Assembly (NCBI GenBank): GCA_020849275.1
Contig: JADLGO010000067.1
Span: 62,001 to 126,000, forward strand
Reading direction: 5' to 3'
Length of the DNA: 64,000 nt
Source: Chthonomonadales bacterium
Lineage (GTDB): Bacteria > Armatimonadota > Chthonomonadetes > Chthonomonadales > CAJBBX01
The notes below the pieces were generated by a model. That model made no database searches. It was given only the letters and a program-made list of their open reading frames with translations, and had not been told where the DNA came from. A program made the translations under genes and the position numbers. Of the stretch, positions 43,843 through 50,405 are shown one piece after another (within the stretch, counting starts at the first letter, position 1; every line of letters begins with the position of its first letter).

Positions 43843-43927
43843 CCGTCATTGCCGGGCCTCCTGAGATACACGGTCACGCGCACGGTGCCGCCAAAACGCG
43901 AGATCCGGTACACTGTATGAAGCACAC

Positions 43928-44287
43928 CTATGCCCAGAGCGGACACCAGATGCACGCCTCGGTCGGCCCAAGGTGCTCAAACTGAGTACTGAAGTAGCTG
44001 CAGTTCTGGTACCTGTAGCACTTGTAGATGCTCGTCTGATCCAGCAGCCGGTAGTGTACCGGTACCCCCTGTGGGTCGTAGCCGCAGACGTCATCAGTGG
44101 GAATCCCCGGTTGCGTGCAACGAAAGCAGCAATAGCAGCAGACGGGAGGTACGCAACCATAGCCCGTCGCGGGGCAGGAGCCCTGTGTGGCGCAGTAGCC
44201 GCCGCAGTCGAGAGCCCCGGCGGCGTCCAGCCAGGCAACCAACGCCACAAACGAGAGCGCAGCGACGACCCACCGGAGCCCCTTCAT
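43928..44287 (-). CDS. Small secreted Cys-rich protein
   Basis: A 119-residue protein with a signal peptide (MKGLRWVVAALSFVALVAWL, cut near DAAGA). The mature part of about 92 residues has 14 Cys: CGGYC, GSC, GYGC, CCYCCFRC, VC, KC, NC, AC and WC. An even count suggests up to seven disulfides or metal binding. I recognise no family. ATG 44287 follows AGGAG at good spacing. It is the first gene of the predicted operon with DUF1573, DUF4367 and DUF2079. A lux-box-like palindrome and a promoter lie about 110-165 bases upstream. Confidence 0.72.
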   Translation of the reverse strand: MKGLRWVVAALSFVALVAWLDAAGALDCGGYCATQGSCPATGYGCVPPVCCYCCFRCTQPGIPTDDVCGYDPQGVPVHYRLLDQTSIYKCYRYQNCSYFSTQFEHLGPTEACIWCPLWA

Positions 44288-44768
44288 CGCCCGTTCTCCT
44301 ACCTGCCAGACCAGTGGCAAACGCGCGCACCCTCCAGGAACCGACTGGTGCCGCGGAGCGCCACCGCCCGCCCACGCGAACGGAACTCCGCGGCGATCGC
44401 CGCCAGTATACGCCGCACGGGCAGCCCGCGCAATACCACGATCGTGGTATCTTGCGGCGGGCCCGCGGGGAACGAGCGGGAGGTGCTCGCAGCGGCGGGC
44501 CGCGCGCACCAGGGACGCCGCCTGTTCCGGCCGCGCCGTCAGCGTCGCTCGTCCGTAGCCAACCGTGCCGCAGCGCGAGGAGCACAGCGGCGAACCGGGA
44601 GTGCGTGGAGGTGACCTCAAGGATGCGGCGCCACTCGGTGTGGACGGTGGCAGGCGACACGCAAAGGCACTCGGCGAGCGCACGGTCCGACGTGTCGCCC
44701 ATCGCGATGCTCGTCAGCATCAGGCGACGAAGAGAGGGGCTCAGCGGGCAGCCCTCGTCGGCAGCCAT
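44094..44768 (-). CDS. LuxR-type HTH transcriptional regulator (3' end uncertain)
   Basis: Residues 1-80 are a clear LuxR/GerE helix-turn-helix: DRALAECLCVSPATVHTEWR then RILEVTSTHSRFAAVLLALR. The ATG at 44768 follows GAGG. There is no receiver or ligand domain. The frame has no stop until 44094, so the 224-residue ORF would run through a palindrome, a promoter and the first 194 bases of the Cys-rich gene. That C-terminal part is Arg/Ser-rich and does not look coding. The true end is probably soon after 44528, implying a lost stop, a frameshift or a sequence error. Confidence 0.6.
   Translation of the reverse strand: MAADEGCPLSPSLRRLMLTSIAMGDTSDRALAECLCVSPATVHTEWRRILEVTSTHSRFAAVLLALRHGWLRTSDADGAAGTGGVPGARGPPLRAPPARSPRARRKIPRSWYCAGCPCGVYWRRSPRSSVRVGGRWRSAAPVGSWRVRAFATGLAGRRTGDEGAPVGRRCALVCGVGCLAGRRRGSRLRRLLRHTGLLPRDGLWLRTSRLLLLLLSLHATGDSH
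44405..44433 (-). promoter_or_regulatory. Predicted promoter of the Cys-rich/DUF1573 operon
   Basis: Minus strand: -35 TTGCGC (44433-44428, only three of six), 17-base spacer, -10 TATACT (44410-44405, five of six). Transcription would start near 44398, giving a leader of about 110 nt. A poor -35 next to an upstream palindrome is the design of an activator-dependent promoter. Confidence 0.5.
44433..44450. promoter_or_regulatory. 18-bp perfect palindrome, lux-box-like operator
   Basis: ATACCACGATCGTGGTAT reads the same on both strands. Flanking GC-rich arms (GCCCGCGCAA against TTGCGGCGGGC, one base inserted) extend the symmetry to about 40 bp. Its centre (44441.5) is about -43 from the predicted start of the operon promoter and touches the -35 box, the position used by LuxR-type activators at class II promoters. 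The HTH gene is immediately upstream. Confidence 0.6.
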
Positions 44769-45028
44769 GGGGAACCTCGCTCTCGGGCGGCGTTCGGGAC
44801 GCACCGAGGGATGAGCGCCGCGGCCGCGCAATGGGAACCCGCCGGCGGCACGAACCGGCGGAGCGGCTCGACCGGGCACGCACACGGTGAGGTCCGCGCG
44901 CCGCGCTCGCGCCCGCTACTCTTCAGTACGCGTTCAGGCGCCAGATCGGCGCGCAAGGAGGCGCCGCATCTTCCGGTAGCCGCGGCGAATTCGACGCCGC
45001 GCCAGCGTCCTCTAAAGTGAGGGGAGCC
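44769..45028. other. Divergent intergenic region, LuxR-type and ECF sigma genes
   Basis: About 260 bp between the two divergent regulators. It is GC-rich, with a small inverted repeat around 44846-44868 (CCGCCGG...CCGGCGG). I find no convincing sigma-70 promoter or coding sequence. Confidence 0.4.
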
Positions 45029-45580
45029 TTGACGCCCGACAGTGCCGGCCACCACGAGCGAAGACTCGTCGAGCGGTTCCGACAGGGCGACCGCCACGCG
45101 CTCGCCACGCTCTTCGAGGCGCACGTCGACCGCGTGTACGCCTACGCCCACCACGTGCTGGGGTGCCGCGAGGACGCGGAGGAGGTTGCGTCCGAGGCTT
45201 TCCTGCGGGCCTTCCGCCGGGCCGCCGACTTCCGCGGCGACTGCCCGTTCCTGCCCTGGGTGATCGCCATCGCGCGCAACCTCTGCCGCGACCGCTTGCG
45301 GCAGCCGCGCCTGCTCATCCTGCCCGCAACGGGAGAGGAGCCCGGCGGAGAGGACTGGCCCCTGCGCGCGGAGATGGCCGCCGACGTGCGCGCCGCGCTC
45401 GCCGAGTTGCCCGACGACCAGCGCGACGCGCTCATCCTCTGCGACGCCGACGGCTGGGACGCCGCCGAGGCCGCTCCGGCCCTGGAGCGCTCGCCCTCCG
45501 CGACACGCTCGCTGCTCTACCGGGCCCGCCGCGCCCTGCGCGCCCGGCTCGCAGTACGATGGAAGGACGCGGAGCGATGA
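45029..45580 (+). CDS. ECF sigma factor
   Basis: A 183-residue sigma-70 family factor. Region 2 is seen in VERFRQGDRHALATLFEAHV, CREDAEEVASEAFLRAFR and FLPWVIAIARNLCRDRLRQP. Region 4 is seen in AALAELPDDQRDALILCDAD, then AAPALERSPSATRSLLYRAR, the HTH for the -35 element. I favour TTG 45029, preceded at good spacing by AGGGGA; GTG 45017 (four residues longer) has no site. The stop overlaps the start of the anti-sigma gene (ATGA). Its target promoters are unknown. Confidence 0.88.
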   Translation: MTPDSAGHHERRLVERFRQGDRHALATLFEAHVDRVYAYAHHVLGCREDAEEVASEAFLRAFRRAADFRGDCPFLPWVIAIARNLCRDRLRQPRLLILPATGEEPGGEDWPLRAEMAADVRAALAELPDDQRDALILCDADGWDAAEAAPALERSPSATRSLLYRARRALRARLAVRWKDAER

Positions 45581-45882
45581 CGTGTCTGCACGCCGCCGAC
45601 CTGCTCGATGCCTACCTGGACCTGGCGCTCGCCGAGGAGGCCAATGCGCGCGTGGAGCACCATCTGCTCGCCTGCGCCGGCTGCGCCGCCGAGGCCGCGT
45701 CGCTCCAGCAGACGCGCGCGCACCTGCGCGGCTCCCTTGGCGAGCCGGTCCCGTCGCCGGCTTTCGTTGAGCGGTTGGGCGCGCGCCTGCTAGACGCCTT
45801 CGCCGAGACGCTCCAGCCCGAGCCGGGAAGTCGCCGCCTGCAGCGCGTGCTACCGGGCCTCCTCGCGGAGCCCGAGGAATGA
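45577..45882 (+). CDS. Zinc-finger anti-sigma factor
   Basis: A 101-residue protein beginning MTCLHAADLLDAYLDLALAE, with the zinc-binding anti-sigma signature HxxxCxxC in VEHHLLACAGCAAEAASL. It lacks a membrane segment, so it is a soluble ZAS-type factor. Its ATG overlaps the sigma stop, as usual for cognate pairs. It presumably sequesters the upstream sigma factor until a redox, zinc or other signal releases it. The C-terminal half is of unknown role. Confidence 0.85.
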   Translation: MTCLHAADLLDAYLDLALAEEANARVEHHLLACAGCAAEAASLQQTRAHLRGSLGEPVPSPAFVERLGARLLDAFAETLQPEPGSRRLQRVLPGLLAEPEE

Positions 45883-45937
45883 GCGCGCGACACGCGCCTG
45901 TCTTGCATTGAGAACATATTCCGACTGGAGGTTCGCC

Positions 45938-47089
45938 ATGGACACGTCGCCGACTGCCGCCGAGCCCACCCTGAAGGCCACCTGCGCGCGCAAGGACCTC
46001 TTCGATGGTGTCCAGACCGTTGCGCACGCGGTGAGCGGCCGCAGCGCCCTCCCCATCCTGAGCCACGTGCTGGTCCAGGCCGAGGAAGGCGGGCTGCGCC
46101 TGAGCGCCACCGACCTTCAGCTGAGCATCGCGCTCAGCATCCCGGCCACCGTGGAGGAACCTGGCGCCCTCACAGCGACCGCCCGCGTTCTAACGGAACT
46201 GCTGGGCACGCTTCCGGAGTCGGAGGTCGCAATCTCGGTGGACCGCAGCCACGCCGTGCGCCTCCATTGCGATCGCTCGGACTACAAGCTCCTCGGCCTT
46301 CCGCCCGAGGAGTACCCGAGGCTGCCCGAGGTCCAGGAAGCCAACTCCTTCCGTCTTCCGCAGGCCCGCCTGCGCAGCATGATCCGGGACACGGTCTTCG
46401 CCGTCTCCACCGACGAGGCCCGACCCATCCTGACTGGTGTGCTGATGGACTTCGCCGACAACTCGGTGCGGTTCGTGGCAACCGACACGCACCGCCTGGC
46501 GATGCGCCAGGCGCCGGTGCAGAACGGCCAGGGCGCCCAGGCCGCCATCGTGCCCGCCCGCGCCATGAACGAGCTGCAGCGCCTGCTCACCGGCGATGAG
46601 GGCGACGTCCACGTGCGGCTCTCGGGCAATCAGGTGATGTTCGCCACGCCGGGCGGCGCCGGCGTGGTCTCCCGCCTCATCGAGGGGCAGTTCCCCAACT
46701 ACCAGCGCGTCATCCCCTCCGCCCATCGCACGCGCCTGACGCTGGAGACCCAGCCGATGCTCCGGGCGGTGCGCCGCGCCTCCATCGTCGCCCGAGGCTC
46801 GCTCGACCGCGTCGTTCTACGCACCCTGGACGACCGCCTGACGATTACGGCCGAGTCGAGTGCAGAAGGTAACGCCTACGAGGAGGTCGAGGTGGCCCGC
46901 GAGGGCGACGACGTGCAGATCGCTTTCAACGCGAAGTACCTGCTGGACGTGCTGGGCGTTCTGGATGAGGAGGGGTTCCGGCTGGATGTGACCGAACCGC
47001 TCAAGCCAGGCATCGTACGTCCGGTGCCCTCGGAGGAGGTTGCCGGAGACGAGTACCTGTGCGTCCTGATGCCGATGCAGATCGTCTAG
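45938..47089 (+). CDS. dnaN: DNA polymerase III beta subunit (sliding clamp)
   Basis: A 383-residue clamp with the three-domain repeat typical of DnaN. Conserved runs are AVSGRSALPILSHVLVQAEE, VRFVATDTHRLAMRQ, RLIEGQFPNYQRVIPS and the C-terminal YLCVLMPMQIV, which forms part of the protein-binding cleft (normally MPMRL). Length is slightly over the usual 366-380. ATG 45938 follows TGGAGG. It is not next to dnaA, recF or gyrB; instead an ECF sigma pair precedes it, so it could be the relocated only copy or a second one. A 34-bp perfect palindrome follows. Confidence 0.94.
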   Translation: MDTSPTAAEPTLKATCARKDLFDGVQTVAHAVSGRSALPILSHVLVQAEEGGLRLSATDLQLSIALSIPATVEEPGALTATARVLTELLGTLPESEVAISVDRSHAVRLHCDRSDYKLLGLPPEEYPRLPEVQEANSFRLPQARLRSMIRDTVFAVSTDEARPILTGVLMDFADNSVRFVATDTHRLAMRQAPVQNGQGAQAAIVPARAMNELQRLLTGDEGDVHVRLSGNQVMFATPGGAGVVSRLIEGQFPNYQRVIPSAHRTRLTLETQPMLRAVRRASIVARGSLDRVVLRTLDDRLTITAESSAEGNAYEEVEVAREGDDVQIAFNAKYLLDVLGVLDEEGFRLDVTEPLKPGIVRPVPSEEVAGDEYLCVLMPMQIV

Positions 47090-47403
47090 GACGGCGGCGC
47101 GGCGGCGGCCCGGGCCGCCGCCGCGCCGGCCTTGCGCACCCTCCGCTCCCTCGCCGCCCCGCCTGTCAGACCGCTCCCCGGATCACCTCAACGGCCCTCC
47201 GCCAGCCCGTGTTCAAACGCCGGGCGACTGTGGAACAAATCCAACGGACCGTAACTCTACTGATTGTGACCAGGAAGCCGGCGCCGTCTCGTGACGCCGC
47301 TCGGGCGCCGTGGCGGTATGCGCCGGGAACCCGAGGTGCGTACCGATAGGCGCTCCGGGAGCAGTCGGACTACGGCCATGTACGTTCAGGCTGAGGCCCC
47401 GAT
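47090..47403. other. Intergenic region dnaN to STAS gene
   Basis: Contains the dnaN-proximal palindrome (47095-47128). A relatively AT-rich patch (47210-47275) may hold a promoter for the STAS gene, but I find no pair of boxes with good spacing. GGAAC at 47232 resembles an ECF -35 but lacks a clear -10. No coding signal. Confidence 0.45.
47095..47128. terminator. 34-bp perfect palindrome after dnaN
   Basis: CGGCGCGGCGGCGGCCC followed by its exact reverse complement, no loop, starting five bases after the dnaN stop. It would form a very stable hairpin. There is no U-run, so termination is probable but not certain; it may also protect the 3' end. Confidence 0.6.
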
Positions 47404-47796
47404 ATGTCCCGAGCGTGCGTGCTGGACATACGAGTGGAGAGCGGCGTTCCGCTGGTGGACGTGCGCGGCGCGGAAGCGCCCTCGTCGAGCGCGATCGCCG
47501 CGGCGGTTCAGGCCCTGGCGCGAGCCGGGCACCTGGAGATAGTCGTCAACCTCCAGCAGGCGGGAGACGAGGTCCACGCGGTCCTGCAGGGCTTGATGAC
47601 GGCGGCCCGCGAGGTGCGGGCGCATCATGGTCATCTGGTGCTTGTGGGAGCGCTGAGGCAAGCGATCGAGAAGCTGGCCCCTGACCTGCGGGGTGTTTTC
47701 CACGTCGCGGCGTCGGAGTCGAGCGCACTGAGTCGCATCAAACGAGCGCGCGTGTGTGCGGCGGGAACCTGCTGCACCGCGCGCGTTGTGATATAG
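47404..47796 (+). CDS. STAS-domain-like protein lacking the phospho-acceptor
   Basis: A 130-residue protein with a STAS-like fold pattern: LDIRVESGVPLVDVRGAEAP, HLEIVVNLQQAGDEVHAVLQ and HHGHLVLVGALRQAIEKLAP. In anti-sigma antagonists the segment after the second strand has a phosphorylatable Ser in D-S-[ST]-G; here the aligned residues are His-Ala-Val-Leu. So it cannot be switched in the usual way if it is a STAS protein. ATG 47404 follows TGAGG. No partner kinase or phosphatase is adjacent. Confidence 0.65.
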   Translation: MSRACVLDIRVESGVPLVDVRGAEAPSSSAIAAAVQALARAGHLEIVVNLQQAGDEVHAVLQGLMTAAREVRAHHGHLVLVGALRQAIEKLAPDLRGVFHVAASESSALSRIKRARVCAAGTCCTARVVI

Positions 47797-47848
47797 GGCA
47801 CACGCGAACAGGTTCGGGCAGACGGAGCCGGAACAGGGAAGACGCCTG

Positions 47849-48061
47849 ATGCAACACGATGAGAACACGCGCCTGAGGATAGTGCGGCTGCTGGAACCCG
47901 CCCTCTGTCTCTCCTGCCGTTTCGCGACTATAGCAACCGTTGAGATGCAGGACTCGTCCGCCAAGCGGATGCTGCATTGCAAACGACTTGATTGCGACAA
48001 CTGGCAGACGGAAGAGGTGGAGGAGGCCCCAAGGAGTATTAGCGACGAGAGTGAGGGGTAG
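47849..48061 (+). CDS. Small protein with Cys motif
   Basis: A 70-residue protein of unknown function. Its centre has CLSC and, 23 residues later, CKRLDC, a spacing that could bind a metal as a small zinc ribbon. The C-terminus is acidic (TEEVEEAPRSISDESEG). AGGGA precedes the ATG at a somewhat long distance. It is preceded by the STAS gene and followed by two strong hairpins. Confidence 0.55.
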   Translation: MQHDENTRLRIVRLLEPALCLSCRFATIATVEMQDSSAKRMLHCKRLDCDNWQTEEVEEAPRSISDESEG

Positions 48062-48071
48062 CAGCCAGGCT

Positions 48072-48092
48072 CCGCGCCGGCCCCCGGCGCGG
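48072..48092. terminator. Hairpin between convergent genes
   Basis: CCGCGCCGG, three-base loop, CCGGCGCGG. It lies 11 bases past the stop of the 70-residue protein gene. No T-run. Confidence 0.45.
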
Positions 48093-48126
48093 CTCGCGAG
48101 CCAGACGCGCGCTGGCAAATCGATGG

Positions 48127-48165
48127 GCGCCCCCCGGTTCCGCTCACGGCGGGACCGGGGGGCGC
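48127..48165. terminator. Bidirectional hairpin between convergent genes
   Basis: Outer stem GCGCCCCCCGGT/ACCGGGGGGCGC of 12 perfect pairs, an inner CCGC/GCGG stem, and a short loop. It lies seven bases from the stop of the FG-GAP-like gene, so it can stop transcription from both sides. Confidence 0.6.
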
Positions 48166-48171
48166 TCCGCG

Positions 48172-49251
48172 TCAGGGCCCCTCGTTATAGAAGACGTAGA
48201 GCCCGTCCTTCCCCGGCGCCACGATGTCCAGGCGGCCGGTGCGCCGCAGGTCGGCCACGGCGAAGCGGATGCCGCACCCGGTCGCCTCGCGCACCGGCCC
48301 GTGGTCGATCACCAGCTTCGTGAACGATTCCCCGTTCCACTTGAAGTAGTAGAGGCCGATGTCGTCGTGCTCGCCCGGATCGTTGCCGCAGTGTGCGCGG
48401 TAGCGCTTGCCCGTCACGAGCTCCGGCTCGCCGTCGCCGTCGATGTCGACCCACTCCATGGCGTGGTACTGCGATTCGTAGGGATCGATCGGATGGCGCC
48501 GCCAGCCGCGGCGGCCGGCCGCGTCGCGCGTCTGCTCCCACCAGTCCAGGCCGTAGTTGTGGGCGGCGCCAACGATCAGGTCTGCAAGACCGTCGCGGTT
48601 GACGTCGGCCACCAGGATCGGCACGCTCGCACCGCCCAGGTCGAGCTCGGGGTGGAACTGCCATTTGCCCTGGAGCGGGTCGCCGGGCGCCTCCAGCCAG
48701 CCATTCGGGAGCACGAAGTCCACGCGCCCCGCGCCGGCGATGTCGCCGCAGCCGAGCCCGTGCCCCTGTGGATGTGGGTGGAGCGTGTGCGCCGAGAAAC
48801 AGCCGGCGGCGCGACCGGCGGAGTCACGCTCGAGCCGGTAGGCCACCAGCGGACCGCCGGGCGTGTTGGACACGATCTCGGGCGTCCCGTCGCCGTCGAT
48901 GTCGCAGGTGAGGATCGCCTCAATGTTGCCGCACGCGGCGATCACCCGCTCCGGCCACTCCCCGCTGCCCGGGCCCGGGTTGCGCCGCCAGCGCAGGGGC
49001 CCCCACCAGCTCCCATCCACGATGTCCGGCCGGCCGTCGCCATCGACGTCCATCGGGATCCCCGCGAAGCTGTCGTAGTACTCGCCCACGGCGGCCACCT
49101 CGCCGATGCGGTGGGCCCGGCCGAAGTCCGGTCCCTCGTACCAGAAGGCGCCAGAGACGATGTCCAGGACACCGTCCCCGTTCACGTCGAACACGTCGGC
49201 AGCCTCGTAGCGCTCGTCGGCGATCAGCCGTCGCGTCCATCTCAGCGGCAT
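48172..49251 (-). CDS. FG-GAP/VCBS-repeat protein
   Basis: A 359-residue protein with repeated calcium-binding-like loops of the integrin-alpha/VCBS type: FDVNGDGVLDIVSGAFW, MDVDGDGRPDIVDGSWW, CDIDGDGTPEIVSNTPGG, ADVNRDGLADLIVGAAH and VDIDGDGEPELVTGKRY. Such repeats form a beta-propeller. No signal peptide is evident at the N-terminus, unusual for this class. It is followed on the same strand (upstream) by URO-D-like and oxidoreductase genes, a combination seen in carbohydrate-related loci. The role is unknown. Confidence 0.85.
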   Translation of the reverse strand: MPLRWTRRLIADERYEAADVFDVNGDGVLDIVSGAFWYEGPDFGRAHRIGEVAAVGEYYDSFAGIPMDVDGDGRPDIVDGSWWGPLRWRRNPGPGSGEWPERVIAACGNIEAILTCDIDGDGTPEIVSNTPGGPLVAYRLERDSAGRAAGCFSAHTLHPHPQGHGLGCGDIAGAGRVDFVLPNGWLEAPGDPLQGKWQFHPELDLGGASVPILVADVNRDGLADLIVGAAHNYGLDWWEQTRDAAGRRGWRRHPIDPYESQYHAMEWVDIDGDGEPELVTGKRYRAHCGNDPGEHDDIGLYYFKWNGESFTKLVIDHGPVREATGCGIRFAVADLRRTGRLDIVAPGKDGLYVFYNEGP

Positions 49252-49298
49252 CGAATGCTCCTAGCGCGGCCGCTTGCGCGGCCTGTCCCCGGTTCCGC

Positions 49299-50393
49299 CT
49301 ATACCCCTCGGGCTCCATGGCACACCTCGCGAAGCCGCTCGGCGGCGTAGCGATAGCCCTCCCACGGCGTGTCCGGGGGGATAAGGTGGTCAAAGCCTGG
49401 CACGTACCGCCCGGCCGCCACCATCGCCCGCGCGCGCTCCACCTCCGCGTCGATGGCGTCCCGGCCCGCCGCCAGGGCACGCTTGTCCAGCCCGCCCAGG
49501 ATGCCCAGCGTTGGGTAACGGCGCCGGTACTCCCGCACGTCGTTGCCGGCCTGCACCTCGAACGGAAAGAAGACGTTGACTCCGACCGCCATCATCGGCC
49601 CCACAAGCTGCCTGCAGTCGCCATCGGTGTCGACCGAAAGCAGCCGGACGCCGACGCGCCGCCCGAACGCGGCAATACGCTCATAGCACGGCAGCATGAA
49701 GCCGCGCACCATGGCCGGCGAGATGAGCGAGCCCTGGCGCCCCGACATGTCCTCCCAGATGTGGATATGGTCAATCTGTACCTCGGCGGCGGTGCGTTCC
49801 CACACCGCCAGCCACACGTCCGTCAAGCGCTCCATCATGTCTTGGACCAGGTCGGGCGCGTCGTAGAACGCCACGAGCAGGCGCTCAACGCCCATCAGGT
49901 CGCGCGCCGTGCCGAAGACGCCGTAGGGGAACCAGCCGACCTGCACGGCCTCGCCGGTCCGCTCGACGCGCGCCCGAAAGGCGTCCCAGCTCTCGGCCAC
50001 GCGGCCCGGTGCCTTCGGGTCCAGGCGCTCCGACCTGAGCCGGGCCCAATCCGCGGCCGTCTTCACCGGGTAGTCGAGGAACTCGGGCATCGACCCGCCG
50101 TCGCGACGGTTGCGCATCGTGATGCCCCGCTCGTCGCGGTGGACCACGAACGCCTCGTCCTCGGAGAGGAGCTCGGGCGCGAAGGGGGGATAGATTCCCG
50201 GGTGCAGGGCCGGGATGGCGAAGCTGTCGTCGAACCCGAAGTGTCGAGCGGCGTCGAGATCGGCGATGCCCGACTCCGCGCGCCATCGTTCGAGCGCCTG
50301 GCCCCAGGGATGCCATCCGAGCCCCACGCCGAACGGCACGCGGTCAACGGGCTGCCCGCTGAGGCAACGGACTACCCTCTCACCACATCGCAT
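49299..50393 (-). CDS. Uroporphyrinogen-decarboxylase-like protein
   Basis: A 364-residue member of the URO-D superfamily, which includes true URO-D and the corrinoid methyltransferases MtaA/CmuA. Visible are GERVVRCLSGQPVDRVPFGV at the N-terminus, HIHIWEDMSGRQGSLISPAM and LGILGGLDKRAL near the C-terminus. It lacks the Arg/His set and context of heme synthesis. These non-heme URO-D homologues are common in Armatimonadota and Planctomycetota and are of unknown substrate. It starts 12 bases after the oxidoreductase gene ends, so the two are co-transcribed. Confidence 0.83.
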   Translation of the reverse strand: MRCGERVVRCLSGQPVDRVPFGVGLGWHPWGQALERWRAESGIADLDAARHFGFDDSFAIPALHPGIYPPFAPELLSEDEAFVVHRDERGITMRNRRDGGSMPEFLDYPVKTAADWARLRSERLDPKAPGRVAESWDAFRARVERTGEAVQVGWFPYGVFGTARDLMGVERLLVAFYDAPDLVQDMMERLTDVWLAVWERTAAEVQIDHIHIWEDMSGRQGSLISPAMVRGFMLPCYERIAAFGRRVGVRLLSVDTDGDCRQLVGPMMAVGVNVFFPFEVQAGNDVREYRRRYPTLGILGGLDKRALAAGRDAIDAEVERARAMVAAGRYVPGFDHLIPPDTPWEGYRYAAERLREVCHGARGV

Positions 50394-50405
50394 GGCGCGA
50401 GGACC

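Noticed and set aside
47232-47260. GGAAC as an ECF-type promoter for the STAS gene
   Set aside because: No -10 element (CGTC-like) is found at 15-17 bases, so the match is not better than chance.
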